In this document: positions 1 through 7,962 of the stretch, piece after piece
Layout of the letters: each line of letters begins with the position of its first letter
Numbering within the stretch: position 1 is the stretch's first letter
Assembly: GCF_007097385.1 (NCBI RefSeq)
Contig: NZ_VJZS01000012.1
Location: 62,001-126,000 of the forward strand
Source: Flavobacterium sp. ZT3R18
Lineage (GTDB): Bacteria > Bacteroidota > Bacteroidia > Flavobacteriales > Flavobacteriaceae
Direction: 5' to 3'
Length of the DNA stretch: 64,000 nucleotides
Program-made: the position numbers and the translations under genes
The notes under the pieces: generated by a model
What the model saw: the letters and a program-made list of their open reading frames with translations, nothing else
Databases searched by the model: none
What the model was told of the DNA's origin: nothing

Positions 1-241
1 CTACACTTCTACGGATATAGCAGACCAAGATTTTTCTCTAGAAAATAGATTAAAAAAGAGTGCAAATGTTATAATTGGAGACTTTGTGTGGATAGGTGCA
101 AATGTTTTTATTAATCCAGGAGTAGAAATAGGAAATAATTCTATTATTGGAGCTAATAGCGTTGTTACTAAAAGTGTTGAAGCTAACACAATTGTAGGAG
201 GAGTTCCGGCTCGAATTATCAAGCAAAAGTCATACAATTAA
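1..241 (+). CDS. Acetyltransferase, left-handed beta-helix family (3' end only)
   Basis: The reading frame is open from base 2 to the stop at 239-241; the start lies outside the window. The visible 79 residues carry isoleucine/valine-rich hexapeptide repeats and end with the GGVPARII motif that closes WbbJ/WcaF/Maa-type trimeric acetyltransferases. Such enzymes use acetyl-CoA to O- or N-acetylate sugars in the cytoplasm. Its position just upstream of polysaccharide genes fits sugar acetylation, but the substrate cannot be told from the C-terminus. Confidence 0.8.
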   Translation, partial: YTSTDIADQDFSLENRLKKSANVIIGDFVWIGANVFINPGVEIGNNSIIGANSVVTKSVEANTIVGGVPARIIKQKSYN

Positions 242-259
242 TGATTTAGAATAACTATT

Positions 260-282
260 AACTAAGGGGGGAACTTAGTTTT
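260..282 (+). terminator. Possible hairpin terminator after the acetyltransferase
   Basis: A perfect 7-bp inverted repeat (AACTAAG at 260-266, CTTAGTT at 274-280) encloses a GGGGGAA loop and is followed by only four Ts. It lies 19 bases after the stop codon and 78 bases before the next gene. The T tract is short, so termination is plausible rather than certain. Confidence 0.4.
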
Positions 283-360
283 ACAAATTGTGTTTTAAGC
301 AAAGAAGCTTGTTAAGATAAAATTAACAGTTTCAAATAAATTATTAAAAGATAAAGTTTT

Positions 361-1656
361 ATGTCAGAATTATTTGAATCATTTTTAAATAAAGAAAAAG
401 TCATTTCTGTTACAGGTTTAGGATATGTAGGGTTACCTCTCGCTTTAGAATTTGCGAAGTATTTCAAAGTGATAGGTTTTGATATCAATGTATCTCGAGT
501 GGAGTTAATGAAAAATGGAATAGATCCTTCGAAAGAATTAGAAGCTAATGCTTTTGACGGATGTGATATCATGTTTACCTCTGATGTGGAGGATTTGAAA
601 AAAGCACATTTCCATATAGTTGGTGTGCCGACTGACATAGATGAAAATAAAGTGCCTAATCTAAATCCATTGTTAGGAGCTTCAAGAAGTGTTGCTTCGG
701 CACTAAAAAAAGGAGATTATGTAGTTTATGAATCAACTGTTTACCCTGGTTGTACTGAGGAAGATTGTGTTCCTATATTGGAAACTATTTCAGGTTTAAA
801 AGGAGGTGTTGATTTTAAATTTGGATATAGCCCCGAACGAATCGTTCCTGGGGATAAAGTGAAAACCTTGACTAATATATTAAAAATAGTTTCTGGTAAT
901 GATGAAGAAGCTTTGGGAGTTATTTCTGAAATATATAGCACAATCATTAAGGCGGGTTTGCATAAAGCAGAATCAATAAAGGTTGCGGAAGCCGCGAAAG
1001 TTATCGAAAATACCCAACGAGACATCAATATTTCATTGATGAATGAGCTGGCTATCATTTTTGATAAAATGGGAATTGATACCAAAGCAGTAATTGAAGC
1101 GGCTGGAACCAAATGGAATTTTCATAAATACCAGCCAGGTTTGGTTGGTGGACATTGTATTAGTGTTGATCCATTTTATCTGATGCACAAAGCCAAACAA
1201 CTGGGAATAGACCCTCAGGTTATTGCTGCAGGGAGACGTGTTAATGATTTTATACCTAGTTTTATAGCCAAAAGAATTGTTCAAGCTCTAATAGAACAAG
1301 ATAAAAATCCTGGAAAAGCTAAGGTTTTGGTTATGGGTATTACTTTCAAAGAAGATGTTTCAGACATCAGAAACTCAAAAGTGGTTGATTTAGTGAAAGA
1401 GTTGATGGATTATTCTATCCATGTCCATGTTATTGACCCGCATGGATGTCCTAATGAATTGGCTCATGAATATGGAATTACATTGATTGAAGAGCCTGTG
1501 GGATTATATGATATTATAGTATTGGCAGTAGGGCATCATGAATATATTCAAATGACTACAGAAGATTTTAAAAAATTATCTAAGGATGAAATTTACATGT
1601 TTGATATAAAAGGGATGAAGAGCCCAAAAGAGTTTAAAAACTACTGGAGGTTATAA
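361..1656 (+). CDS. tviB: UDP-N-acetyl-hexosamine 6-dehydrogenase (TviB/WbpO type)
   Basis: 431 aa, full length for the family. The Rossmann motif GLGYVGLPLA starts at residue 19, the central helix NTQRDINISLMNELA is typical of TviB/VipA, and the catalytic cysteine lies in GGHCISVDP (Cys266). The family oxidises C6 of UDP-GlcNAc or UDP-GalNAc to the uronic acid with two NAD+. The following WbpE, WbpD and WbpB types make this the likely first step of UDP-GlcNAc3NAcA synthesis, the role WbpA plays in Pseudomonas aeruginosa. GlcNAc versus GalNAc specificity cannot be decided by eye. Confidence 0.9.
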   Translation: MSELFESFLNKEKVISVTGLGYVGLPLALEFAKYFKVIGFDINVSRVELMKNGIDPSKELEANAFDGCDIMFTSDVEDLKKAHFHIVGVPTDIDENKVPNLNPLLGASRSVASALKKGDYVVYESTVYPGCTEEDCVPILETISGLKGGVDFKFGYSPERIVPGDKVKTLTNILKIVSGNDEEALGVISEIYSTIIKAGLHKAESIKVAEAAKVIENTQRDINISLMNELAIIFDKMGIDTKAVIEAAGTKWNFHKYQPGLVGGHCISVDPFYLMHKAKQLGIDPQVIAAGRRVNDFIPSFIAKRIVQALIEQDKNPGKAKVLVMGITFKEDVSDIRNSKVVDLVKELMDYSIHVHVIDPHGCPNELAHEYGITLIEEPVGLYDIIVLAVGHHEYIQMTTEDFKKLSKDEIYMFDIKGMKSPKEFKNYWRL

Positions 1657-1671
1657 TTTAAAGATATTGAT

Positions 1672-2871
1672 TTGAAAACAGATTTCATCATTATAGGAGG
1701 GGGTATCGTAGGGCTTTCAACTGCCTATCATTTAAAAAAACAAAACCCAAAATTAAAAGTTATTGTTTTAGAAAAAGAATCTAAAATTGCCTTGCATCAG
1801 ACAGGTCATAATAGTGGAGTGATTCATTCGGGGATTTATTATAAACCTGGAAGTTTAAAGGCCATAAATTGCAAAAAAGGCTATGATCAATTGATTCAGT
1901 TTTGTAACGAAAATGAAATTAAATATGATCTTTGCGGTAAAATAATTGTAGCCACCGAGAAAGAAGAATTGGCTATAATGGCTGGGATTTATGATAGAGG
2001 GGTAGCCAACGGACTTTTGGGAATTAAGAAAATTAACGCACAAGAGATCAAAGATATTGAACCACATTGTACTGGGATAGGAGGGATTTGGGTACCTCAA
2101 ACCGGAATTATAGATTATATCGAAGTTTCACAAAAATACGCTGATTTGTTTGTTCAACTAGGAGGTGAAATTTTATTTGAACAAAATGTTCAAGAAATCA
2201 AGTCTATTGGTAATAGTTCTGAAATACAAACGAAAAACAATCGTTTTGAAACGAAATGGATTATCAACTGCGCAGGATTGTACTCGGATAAGGTTGCGAA
2301 AATGACAAATGCAGCGCTTGATGTTCAAATTTTGCCTTTTAGAGGAGAATATTTTAATATTAAGAAAGAAAAGGAACATTTAGTCAAAAATTTGATTTAT
2401 CCAGTTCCAAATCCTAATTTTCCATTTTTAGGAGTCCATTTTACAAGAATGATTAATGGTGGTGTTGAAGCTGGTCCTAATGCAGTATTAGCATTTGCGC
2501 GTGAAGGATATACCAATAAAACGATTAATTGGAAAGAACTTTTGGAAACACTAGGTCATTCCGGTTTTCAAAAAGTGGCTATGAAATATTGGAAAGATGG
2601 GATGTACGAAATGTATCGTTCTTATTCAAAAACAGCATTCACAAAAGCATTACAAAGATTGATTCCAGAAATTCGAAAAGAAGATTTAGAACACAGAACC
2701 GCTGGAGTTCGTGCTCAAGCTTGCGACAGTAAAGGGAATCTCTCTGACGATTTTTTAATTTTTGAAGATAACAATATAATTAACGTATGTAATGCACCTT
2801 CACCAGCTGCGACATCATCATTAGCAATAGGCGAGAGTATAGCTTCTCTCGCATTAAAAAAATATAATTAA
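1672..2871 (+). CDS. lhgO: L-2-hydroxyglutarate oxidase (LhgO family)
   Basis: 399 aa with an N-terminal FAD dinucleotide motif (GGGIVG, residues 9-14) and the LhgO-type stretches QTGHNSGVIHSGIYY and HRTAGVRAQA. LhgO oxidises L-2-hydroxyglutarate to 2-oxoglutarate, passing electrons to the respiratory chain. The start is TTG at 1672, because no in-frame ATG precedes the FAD motif. It lies 15 bases after tviB and 4 before the WbpE-type aminotransferase, clearly in one operon. WbpB-type enzymes regenerate NAD+ by reducing 2-oxoglutarate to 2-hydroxyglutarate, so LhgO here could recycle that by-product (inference). Confidence 0.88.
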   Translation: MKTDFIIIGGGIVGLSTAYHLKKQNPKLKVIVLEKESKIALHQTGHNSGVIHSGIYYKPGSLKAINCKKGYDQLIQFCNENEIKYDLCGKIIVATEKEELAIMAGIYDRGVANGLLGIKKINAQEIKDIEPHCTGIGGIWVPQTGIIDYIEVSQKYADLFVQLGGEILFEQNVQEIKSIGNSSEIQTKNNRFETKWIINCAGLYSDKVAKMTNAALDVQILPFRGEYFNIKKEKEHLVKNLIYPVPNPNFPFLGVHFTRMINGGVEAGPNAVLAFAREGYTNKTINWKELLETLGHSGFQKVAMKYWKDGMYEMYRSYSKTAFTKALQRLIPEIRKEDLEHRTAGVRAQACDSKGNLSDDFLIFEDNNIINVCNAPSPAATSSLAIGESIASLALKKYN

Positions 2872-2875
2872 GATT

Positions 2876-4009
2876 ATGAAGAATCCCATTCAAATGGTGG
2901 ATTTAAAAACACAATACCACCACATAAAAAACGAAATAGATCAAGCGGTAATTGATTGTATAGGTAGTACTGCTTTCATTAACGGACCAGCGGTTAAAGA
3001 GTTTCAGTCTGGTTTAGAAAAATATTTAGATGTAAAGCATGTTATTCCTTGTGCGAATGGTACAGATTCTTTGCAGATAGCTATGATGGCTTTAGGACTT
3101 GAAAGAGGAGACGAAGTAATTTGTCCTTCTTTTACTTATGTTGCTACGGCAGAAGTTATTGGTTTACTGGGTTTAATTCCAGTTATGGTAGAAGTTGATG
3201 AAAACACCTTTAATATTACTGCCGAAATTATAGAAAAAGCAATAACGCCAAAAACTAAGGTAATTGTGCCAGTTCATTTATATGGTCAATCGTGTGATAT
3301 GGAATCAATTATGAAGTTGGCTAATAAATACAATTTGTTTGTTATTGAAGATAATGCCCAAGCAATTGGAGCTACTTATACTTTCTCGGATGGACGTACT
3401 GCCAAAACAGGAACGATAGGACATATCGGGAGTACCTCTTTTTTTCCATCAAAAAATTTAGGTTGTTATGGTGATGGAGGAGCGTTAATGACTAATGATG
3501 ATGAATTAGCTCAAAAGATGAGGATGATTGCCAATCATGGACAAGAAAAAAAATATTATCATAAGGTTTTAGGATGTAATTCTAGATTGGATACCATACA
3601 AGCGGCTATACTTAATATTAAATTAAAGCATTTAGATAATTACAGTCAGGCACGTAATCAAATGGCTTCTTTTTATGATACTGCTTTTGCAACTATTGAA
3701 GAAATTCAAGTTCCAAAAAGACAAGCTAACAGTACACATGTTTTTCATCAATATACTATGAAAATTAAAAATGGTAAAAGAGATGAATTGCAAAAGTTTC
3801 TTTCTGAAAAAGGGATACCCAGCATGATATATTATCCACTTCCATTATATAGACAAGAAGCATTTCAGCAATTTGTGGATTCAGATTTTAAATTGCCAAT
3901 TACAGAATCTTTATGTGATGAAGTAATTTCGTTACCTGTTCACACCGAAATGGAATTAGAGTCAATGGAGTATGTTTGCAGTCAAGTAAAATTATTTTTT
4001 AATAACTAA
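2876..4009 (+). CDS. wbpE: PLP-dependent sugar aminotransferase (WbpE-like, DegT/DnrJ/EryC1 family)
   Basis: 377 aa. DegT-family landmarks are present: ANGTDSLQIA near residue 60, PSFTYVATAEV, the PLP aspartate in VIEDNAQAIGA, and the Schiff-base lysine Lys193 in SFFPSKNLG. WbpE uses L-glutamate to aminate C3 of UDP-3-keto-GlcNAcA, releasing 2-oxoglutarate. It follows lhgO by 4 bases and precedes the WbpD-like acetyltransferase by 3. Other 3- or 4-aminotransferases look similar, but the flanking wbpD and wbpB types support this role. Confidence 0.85.
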   Translation: MKNPIQMVDLKTQYHHIKNEIDQAVIDCIGSTAFINGPAVKEFQSGLEKYLDVKHVIPCANGTDSLQIAMMALGLERGDEVICPSFTYVATAEVIGLLGLIPVMVEVDENTFNITAEIIEKAITPKTKVIVPVHLYGQSCDMESIMKLANKYNLFVIEDNAQAIGATYTFSDGRTAKTGTIGHIGSTSFFPSKNLGCYGDGGALMTNDDELAQKMRMIANHGQEKKYYHKVLGCNSRLDTIQAAILNIKLKHLDNYSQARNQMASFYDTAFATIEEIQVPKRQANSTHVFHQYTMKIKNGKRDELQKFLSEKGIPSMIYYPLPLYRQEAFQQFVDSDFKLPITESLCDEVISLPVHTEMELESMEYVCSQVKLFFNN

Positions 4010-4012
4010 AAT

Positions 4013-4588
4013 ATGCAAGATTTTTTCGCACACGAAACTGCATTAGTTGATGTAGGTTGTACAATTGGGACTGGTACTAAAATATGGCATTTTTCACATA
4101 TTATGTCTAATTGTACACTTGGAGAGAAATGTAATATTGGTCAAAATGTGGTTATATCGCCAGAAGTTATATTAGGGAATAATGTTAAAGTCCAAAATAA
4201 TGTTTCCATTTATACAGGAGTAACTTGTGATGATGATGTTTTTTTGGGGCCATCCATGGTTTTTACAAATGTAATAAATCCTCGTAGTGCAATAATTAGA
4301 CGGGAACAATATGCCAAGACCCATGTGGGTAAAGGAGCCAGTATTGGTGCAAATGCCACAATAGTTTGTGGACATGACATTGGTGAGTATGCATTTATAG
4401 GAGCAGGTGCCGTGGTAACAAAAAATGTCCCGCCTTTTGCGCTTGTGGTTGGGAATCCAGCCAAACACATCGGTTGGGTTGGCGAGTATGGTCACCGTTT
4501 GGAGTTTAATGAAAAAGGTATTGCTGTTTGTCATGAAAGCAAGCAAGAATATATGTTAGAAAATAATACAGTAACTAAAATAAGTTAA
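4013..4588 (+). CDS. wbpD: UDP-amino-sugar N-acetyltransferase (WbpD-like)
   Basis: 191 aa left-handed beta-helix protein with hexapeptide repeats along most of its length (IGTGTKIWHFSHI, then IGQNVVISP, and GKGASIGANATIVCGHDIG) and the closing VVGNPAKHIGWV. The WHFSHI stretch is characteristic of WbpD/WlbB enzymes, which acetylate the 3-amino group of UDP-GlcNAc3NA with acetyl-CoA. The next gene's likely ATG is 6 bases after its stop. Confidence 0.87.
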   Translation: MQDFFAHETALVDVGCTIGTGTKIWHFSHIMSNCTLGEKCNIGQNVVISPEVILGNNVKVQNNVSIYTGVTCDDDVFLGPSMVFTNVINPRSAIIRREQYAKTHVGKGASIGANATIVCGHDIGEYAFIGAGAVVTKNVPPFALVVGNPAKHIGWVGEYGHRLEFNEKGIAVCHESKQEYMLENNTVTKIS

Positions 4589-4594
4589 TTGAAG

Positions 4595-5626
4595 ATGGGT
4601 AAAATAAAATTTGCAGTAATTGGCTGTGGACATATTGGAAAAAGACATGCGAGTATGATTCTTGGAAACTCCGATTTCGAATTGGTAGCATTGTGTGATA
4701 TCAAAAAAAGAGAAGAGTTGGGTTTAGAAAATTATCCAAATGCCAAGTTTTTCTATTCACTAGATTCTTTATTTGATTCTGGGATAGAAGTTGATGCAGT
4801 AGCAATAGCAACACCTAATGGATTTCATCAAGAGCAAGGTTTACAAGTGTTAGAAAATAACTGTCATGTTGTAATAGAGAAACCAATGGCATTGACAAAG
4901 GCAGGTTGTGAGCAAATTATTTTTAAGGCCCTTCAAAAACATAAACAAGTGTTTTGTGTAATGCAAAATCGTTATTCTCCACCTTCCGTATGGTTAAAAG
5001 AAGTTCTTGAAGCAGGTATTATGGGTAAGATTTGTATGGTGCAAATCAATTGTTACTGGAACAGAGATGATCGTTATTATAAACCAGATAGTAAAACTGG
5101 TAAACCTACAAGTTGGCATGGGACTAAAGAATTAGATGGGGGTACATTATTTACTCAATTCTCCCATTTTATTGATTTGATGTATTGGTATTTCGGTGAC
5201 GTAACTAACATTAATGCCCGATTAAATGATTTTATGCACGAAAAAAGCACAGATTTTGAAGATTCAGGGTTTGTAACTTTTGATTTTGTAGATGGCGGAA
5301 TTGGAAATTTGAATTACTCTACGGCTGTTTGGGATAAAAATTTAGAAAGTTCCATCACAATAGTTGCTGAAAAAGGGTCTGTTAAAGTAGGAGGACAGTA
5401 TATGAATGAAGTAGAATATTGCCATATTAAAGATTATGTAATGCCAGTTCTTGCCGAAAGTAATCCGCCAAATGATTATGGACAATATAAAGGTTCAGCC
5501 GCAAATCATCATTATGTATATGAGAATATTTCAAATGTAATAGCAGGTAAGGATAGTATTTCCACGAATGCCTTAGAGGGGATGAAAGTGGTTGAAATAA
5601 TAGAGAAAATTTACTCATCGAAGTAG
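4595..5626 (+). CDS. wbpB: UDP-GlcNAcA 3-dehydrogenase (WbpB/WlbA-like, Gfo/Idh/MocA family)
   Basis: 343 aa from the ATG at 4595; an in-frame TTG at 4589 abuts the wbpD stop and is less likely. The NAD-binding motif GCGHIG is at residues 10-15 and the family lysine sits in VVIEKPMAL (Lys96). WbpB oxidises C3 of UDP-GlcNAcA and regenerates its NAD+ with 2-oxoglutarate, yielding 2-hydroxyglutarate. It completes the four-gene UDP-GlcNAc3NAcA kit. No WbpI-type 2-epimerase lies next to it, so whether the sugar becomes the manno form is open. Confidence 0.85.
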   Translation: MGKIKFAVIGCGHIGKRHASMILGNSDFELVALCDIKKREELGLENYPNAKFFYSLDSLFDSGIEVDAVAIATPNGFHQEQGLQVLENNCHVVIEKPMALTKAGCEQIIFKALQKHKQVFCVMQNRYSPPSVWLKEVLEAGIMGKICMVQINCYWNRDDRYYKPDSKTGKPTSWHGTKELDGGTLFTQFSHFIDLMYWYFGDVTNINARLNDFMHEKSTDFEDSGFVTFDFVDGGIGNLNYSTAVWDKNLESSITIVAEKGSVKVGGQYMNEVEYCHIKDYVMPVLAESNPPNDYGQYKGSAANHHYVYENISNVIAGKDSISTNALEGMKVVEIIEKIYSSK

Positions 5627-5763
5627 TATATTGTGTTGTTATAATGTTTGTTAAAATAACAGCTTCATAGAGGTACGCCAGTTAAAAAGAGTACTACTTA
5701 CAGATTGTGACTATTTATAGTTCGTTGGATAAGTTGGTAAAACAGTAAACGTTAATAAGCACA

Positions 5764-7050
5764 ATGCTAGGAAAAATTTTAAAATCTTCATTATTCAAAT
5801 CATCGGGTATTTATACGATAACATCGATTATCAACGCAAGTATTCCATTTTTATTAATACCAGTGTTAACACGCGTTTTTTCTCCTGAAGATTATGGTAT
5901 TGTTTCAATGGCGGCTATTATAATAAATATTGTAACCCCATTTATTGGGGTAAGTGCTCATGGTGCAATTCATCGAAAGTATTTTGAGGAAAATAAAGAG
6001 TTAGATTTTCCTCGTTATGTAGGCAATGCCTTTTTACTATTGCTTTTTAGCACTTTTGCCTTGTTTATTTTGTTTTTATTATTTGGCAATTTTATCAGTA
6101 ATTATACTGCTGTACCTTTCGAGTGGCTTATTGTTATTTTGTTAGTAGGGGTTTGTCAATTTGTTACGATGACCTTATTGACTATTTGGCAAGTAAAAGT
6201 AAAACCATTTAAATATGGTGTTTTACAAATTTTACAATCCATATTGAATGCTGGGTTTTCTTTGTTTTTTATTTATCAACTTCATTATGGTTGGCAAAGT
6301 CGGCTGTTAGGACAATTGATTTCCGTATCAATAACGGCATTAATTAGTTTGTTTTTATTAATAAAGCTTAAATATGTAAAGTTTAATTATAATAAAGCAG
6401 ATTTAAAAGATATCACATCTTTTAGTTTTCCTTTGATACCACACATTTTGGGGGGGTTACTCATTGCTTTTACAGATCGTATTCTAATTACTAATTTAAT
6501 AAGCGTTACAGATACGGGCGTTTATACCGTAGCCTATCAAATAGGAAGTGTTTTAGGATTAGTTAATACGGCTTTTATAGGTGCTTATGTTCCGTGGCTG
6601 TATAATAAATTAAATCTTAACGATTTTCAGGTTAAAATTAAAATTGTAAAATTCACGTATTTGTATTTCTTAGCTTTAATTTTAGTTGTTGTTTTTTCTG
6701 TATATATATTGCCGTTGATATTGTCGTTTCTTATTGGGAAATCTTTTCAAAGTGCGATTCATTATATCCTATGGATTATTTTGGGATATGCTTTTAATGG
6801 TATGTATTTAATGGTATGTGGTTTTATTTTTTATGTTAAAAAAACTAAACTGTTATCTATTGTAACACTATCTACAGCCCTGCTTAATATTCCATTGTGT
6901 TACTTTTTTCTGAAGTGGTTTGGAACAATAGGAGCTAGTATTTCTATGGCAATAATATATTTTATATCATTTGTAGCAACTTGGTATTTAAGTAATAAGG
7001 TTTATGAAATGCCATGGTTCAGTACAAAATTATATCGTAATGTAGCATAA
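5764..7050 (+). CDS. wzx: Polysaccharide flippase (Wzx-like, MVF/MATE superfamily)
   Basis: 428 aa with about twelve hydrophobic segments and the family opening SGIYTITSIINASIPFLLIPVLTRVFSPEDYG, which is spread over residues 14-44. Such proteins flip undecaprenyl-diphosphate oligosaccharides across the inner membrane. A 137-base gap without an obvious terminator or promoter separates it from wbpB. With the Wzy-like protein at 12001 it implies a Wzx/Wzy pathway for region A. Confidence 0.85.
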   Translation: MLGKILKSSLFKSSGIYTITSIINASIPFLLIPVLTRVFSPEDYGIVSMAAIIINIVTPFIGVSAHGAIHRKYFEENKELDFPRYVGNAFLLLLFSTFALFILFLLFGNFISNYTAVPFEWLIVILLVGVCQFVTMTLLTIWQVKVKPFKYGVLQILQSILNAGFSLFFIYQLHYGWQSRLLGQLISVSITALISLFLLIKLKYVKFNYNKADLKDITSFSFPLIPHILGGLLIAFTDRILITNLISVTDTGVYTVAYQIGSVLGLVNTAFIGAYVPWLYNKLNLNDFQVKIKIVKFTYLYFLALILVVVFSVYILPLILSFLIGKSFQSAIHYILWIILGYAFNGMYLMVCGFIFYVKKTKLLSIVTLSTALLNIPLCYFFLKWFGTIGASISMAIIYFISFVATWYLSNKVYEMPWFSTKLYRNVA

Positions 7051-7058
7051 ATTAAAGC

Positions 7059-7961
7059 ATGAAAAATTATTTTTATTTTATTCTTTTTTTAATGTCATTT
7101 ACGGTTAATCTAGCTTATGGTCAAATAGGTAAAAGTAAACTTTACTTGGCTATTGATGATTATGGTGATGTTGCTAAAGCCTTTTTGAAAAAACAAGGTA
7201 ATAAAGGGGTGAAAGTTATATTGGGGGATAAAATTTATCCGGATAAACCAGATTTGAATCAGGAATGCTCTGTGAATACGGACACAATTGCCAAATATAT
7301 AGTTCAAGCTTTTCCTGATAAAAGTGCTCATGGAATTGGGGTCTTGGATTGGGAAGGGAGATCGTTTGATATTTTAATGTTATTTCCTTCTAATAGCCCT
7401 GTTTATCAATTTGTATTAAAAGAATTTTTAAAGGCAATCAAAATTGCAAAACAAATACGCCCTAATGTAAGTTGGGGCTATTACGGCATTCCTTTTAAAA
7501 AGGATAATTTTAAATCAGTTTCAGAATGGAAGCATGGTAATGACAAGATTGCGCCATTACTCAAAAGTTGTGATGTATTTTGTCCAAATTTATATTTATA
7601 TACTCCTTCTAATTTAGATGTGTCATTAGATGTAAAGGAAAGTATAAGATTAGGAATTAAATATAATAAAAAGGTATATCCTTTTATATGGCAACGTTAT
7701 AACGGAAAGGAAAATGGCGAATACAAGTTTGATGTTATGCTCAAAAAGGATTTTGTGGATAACTATGCAGTTACCATTTTAAAAACAAAGTTTAAAAACA
7801 AAAAAGTAAATGGAGTCATTTGGTGGTCCTATGATACTTATTTTTATTTACATAACGAGGAAGTTTTTCTTAAAGAGGCTGTTGATTTTAAATCATTCAT
7901 GAAAAAATATGATAATACTATCATAGATTACTCCTCAGGAATTATAAAAGCTTATAAATAA
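7059..7961 (+). CDS. Predicted secreted GH56-like (hyaluronidase-type) glycoside hydrolase
   Basis: 300 aa with a signal peptide (residues 1 to about 21, ending LAYG). Three stretches recall GH56 hyaluronidases: GIGVLDWEGRSFD, where Asp97 and Glu99 match the catalytic D-x-E; RPNVSWGYYGIP at 134-145; and near the C-terminus GVIWWSYDTYF, matching the GVVLW-S region of animal enzymes. GH56 enzymes cut hyaluronan or chondroitin. The assignment is from motif recall, not a search. Its place between flippase and transferase genes suggests a lyase-like or editing role on the locus's own glycan, probably in the periplasm. Confidence 0.6.
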   Translation: MKNYFYFILFLMSFTVNLAYGQIGKSKLYLAIDDYGDVAKAFLKKQGNKGVKVILGDKIYPDKPDLNQECSVNTDTIAKYIVQAFPDKSAHGIGVLDWEGRSFDILMLFPSNSPVYQFVLKEFLKAIKIAKQIRPNVSWGYYGIPFKKDNFKSVSEWKHGNDKIAPLLKSCDVFCPNLYLYTPSNLDVSLDVKESIRLGIKYNKKVYPFIWQRYNGKENGEYKFDVMLKKDFVDNYAVTILKTKFKNKKVNGVIWWSYDTYFYLHNEEVFLKEAVDFKSFMKKYDNTIIDYSSGIIKAYK

Positions 7962-7962
7962 A

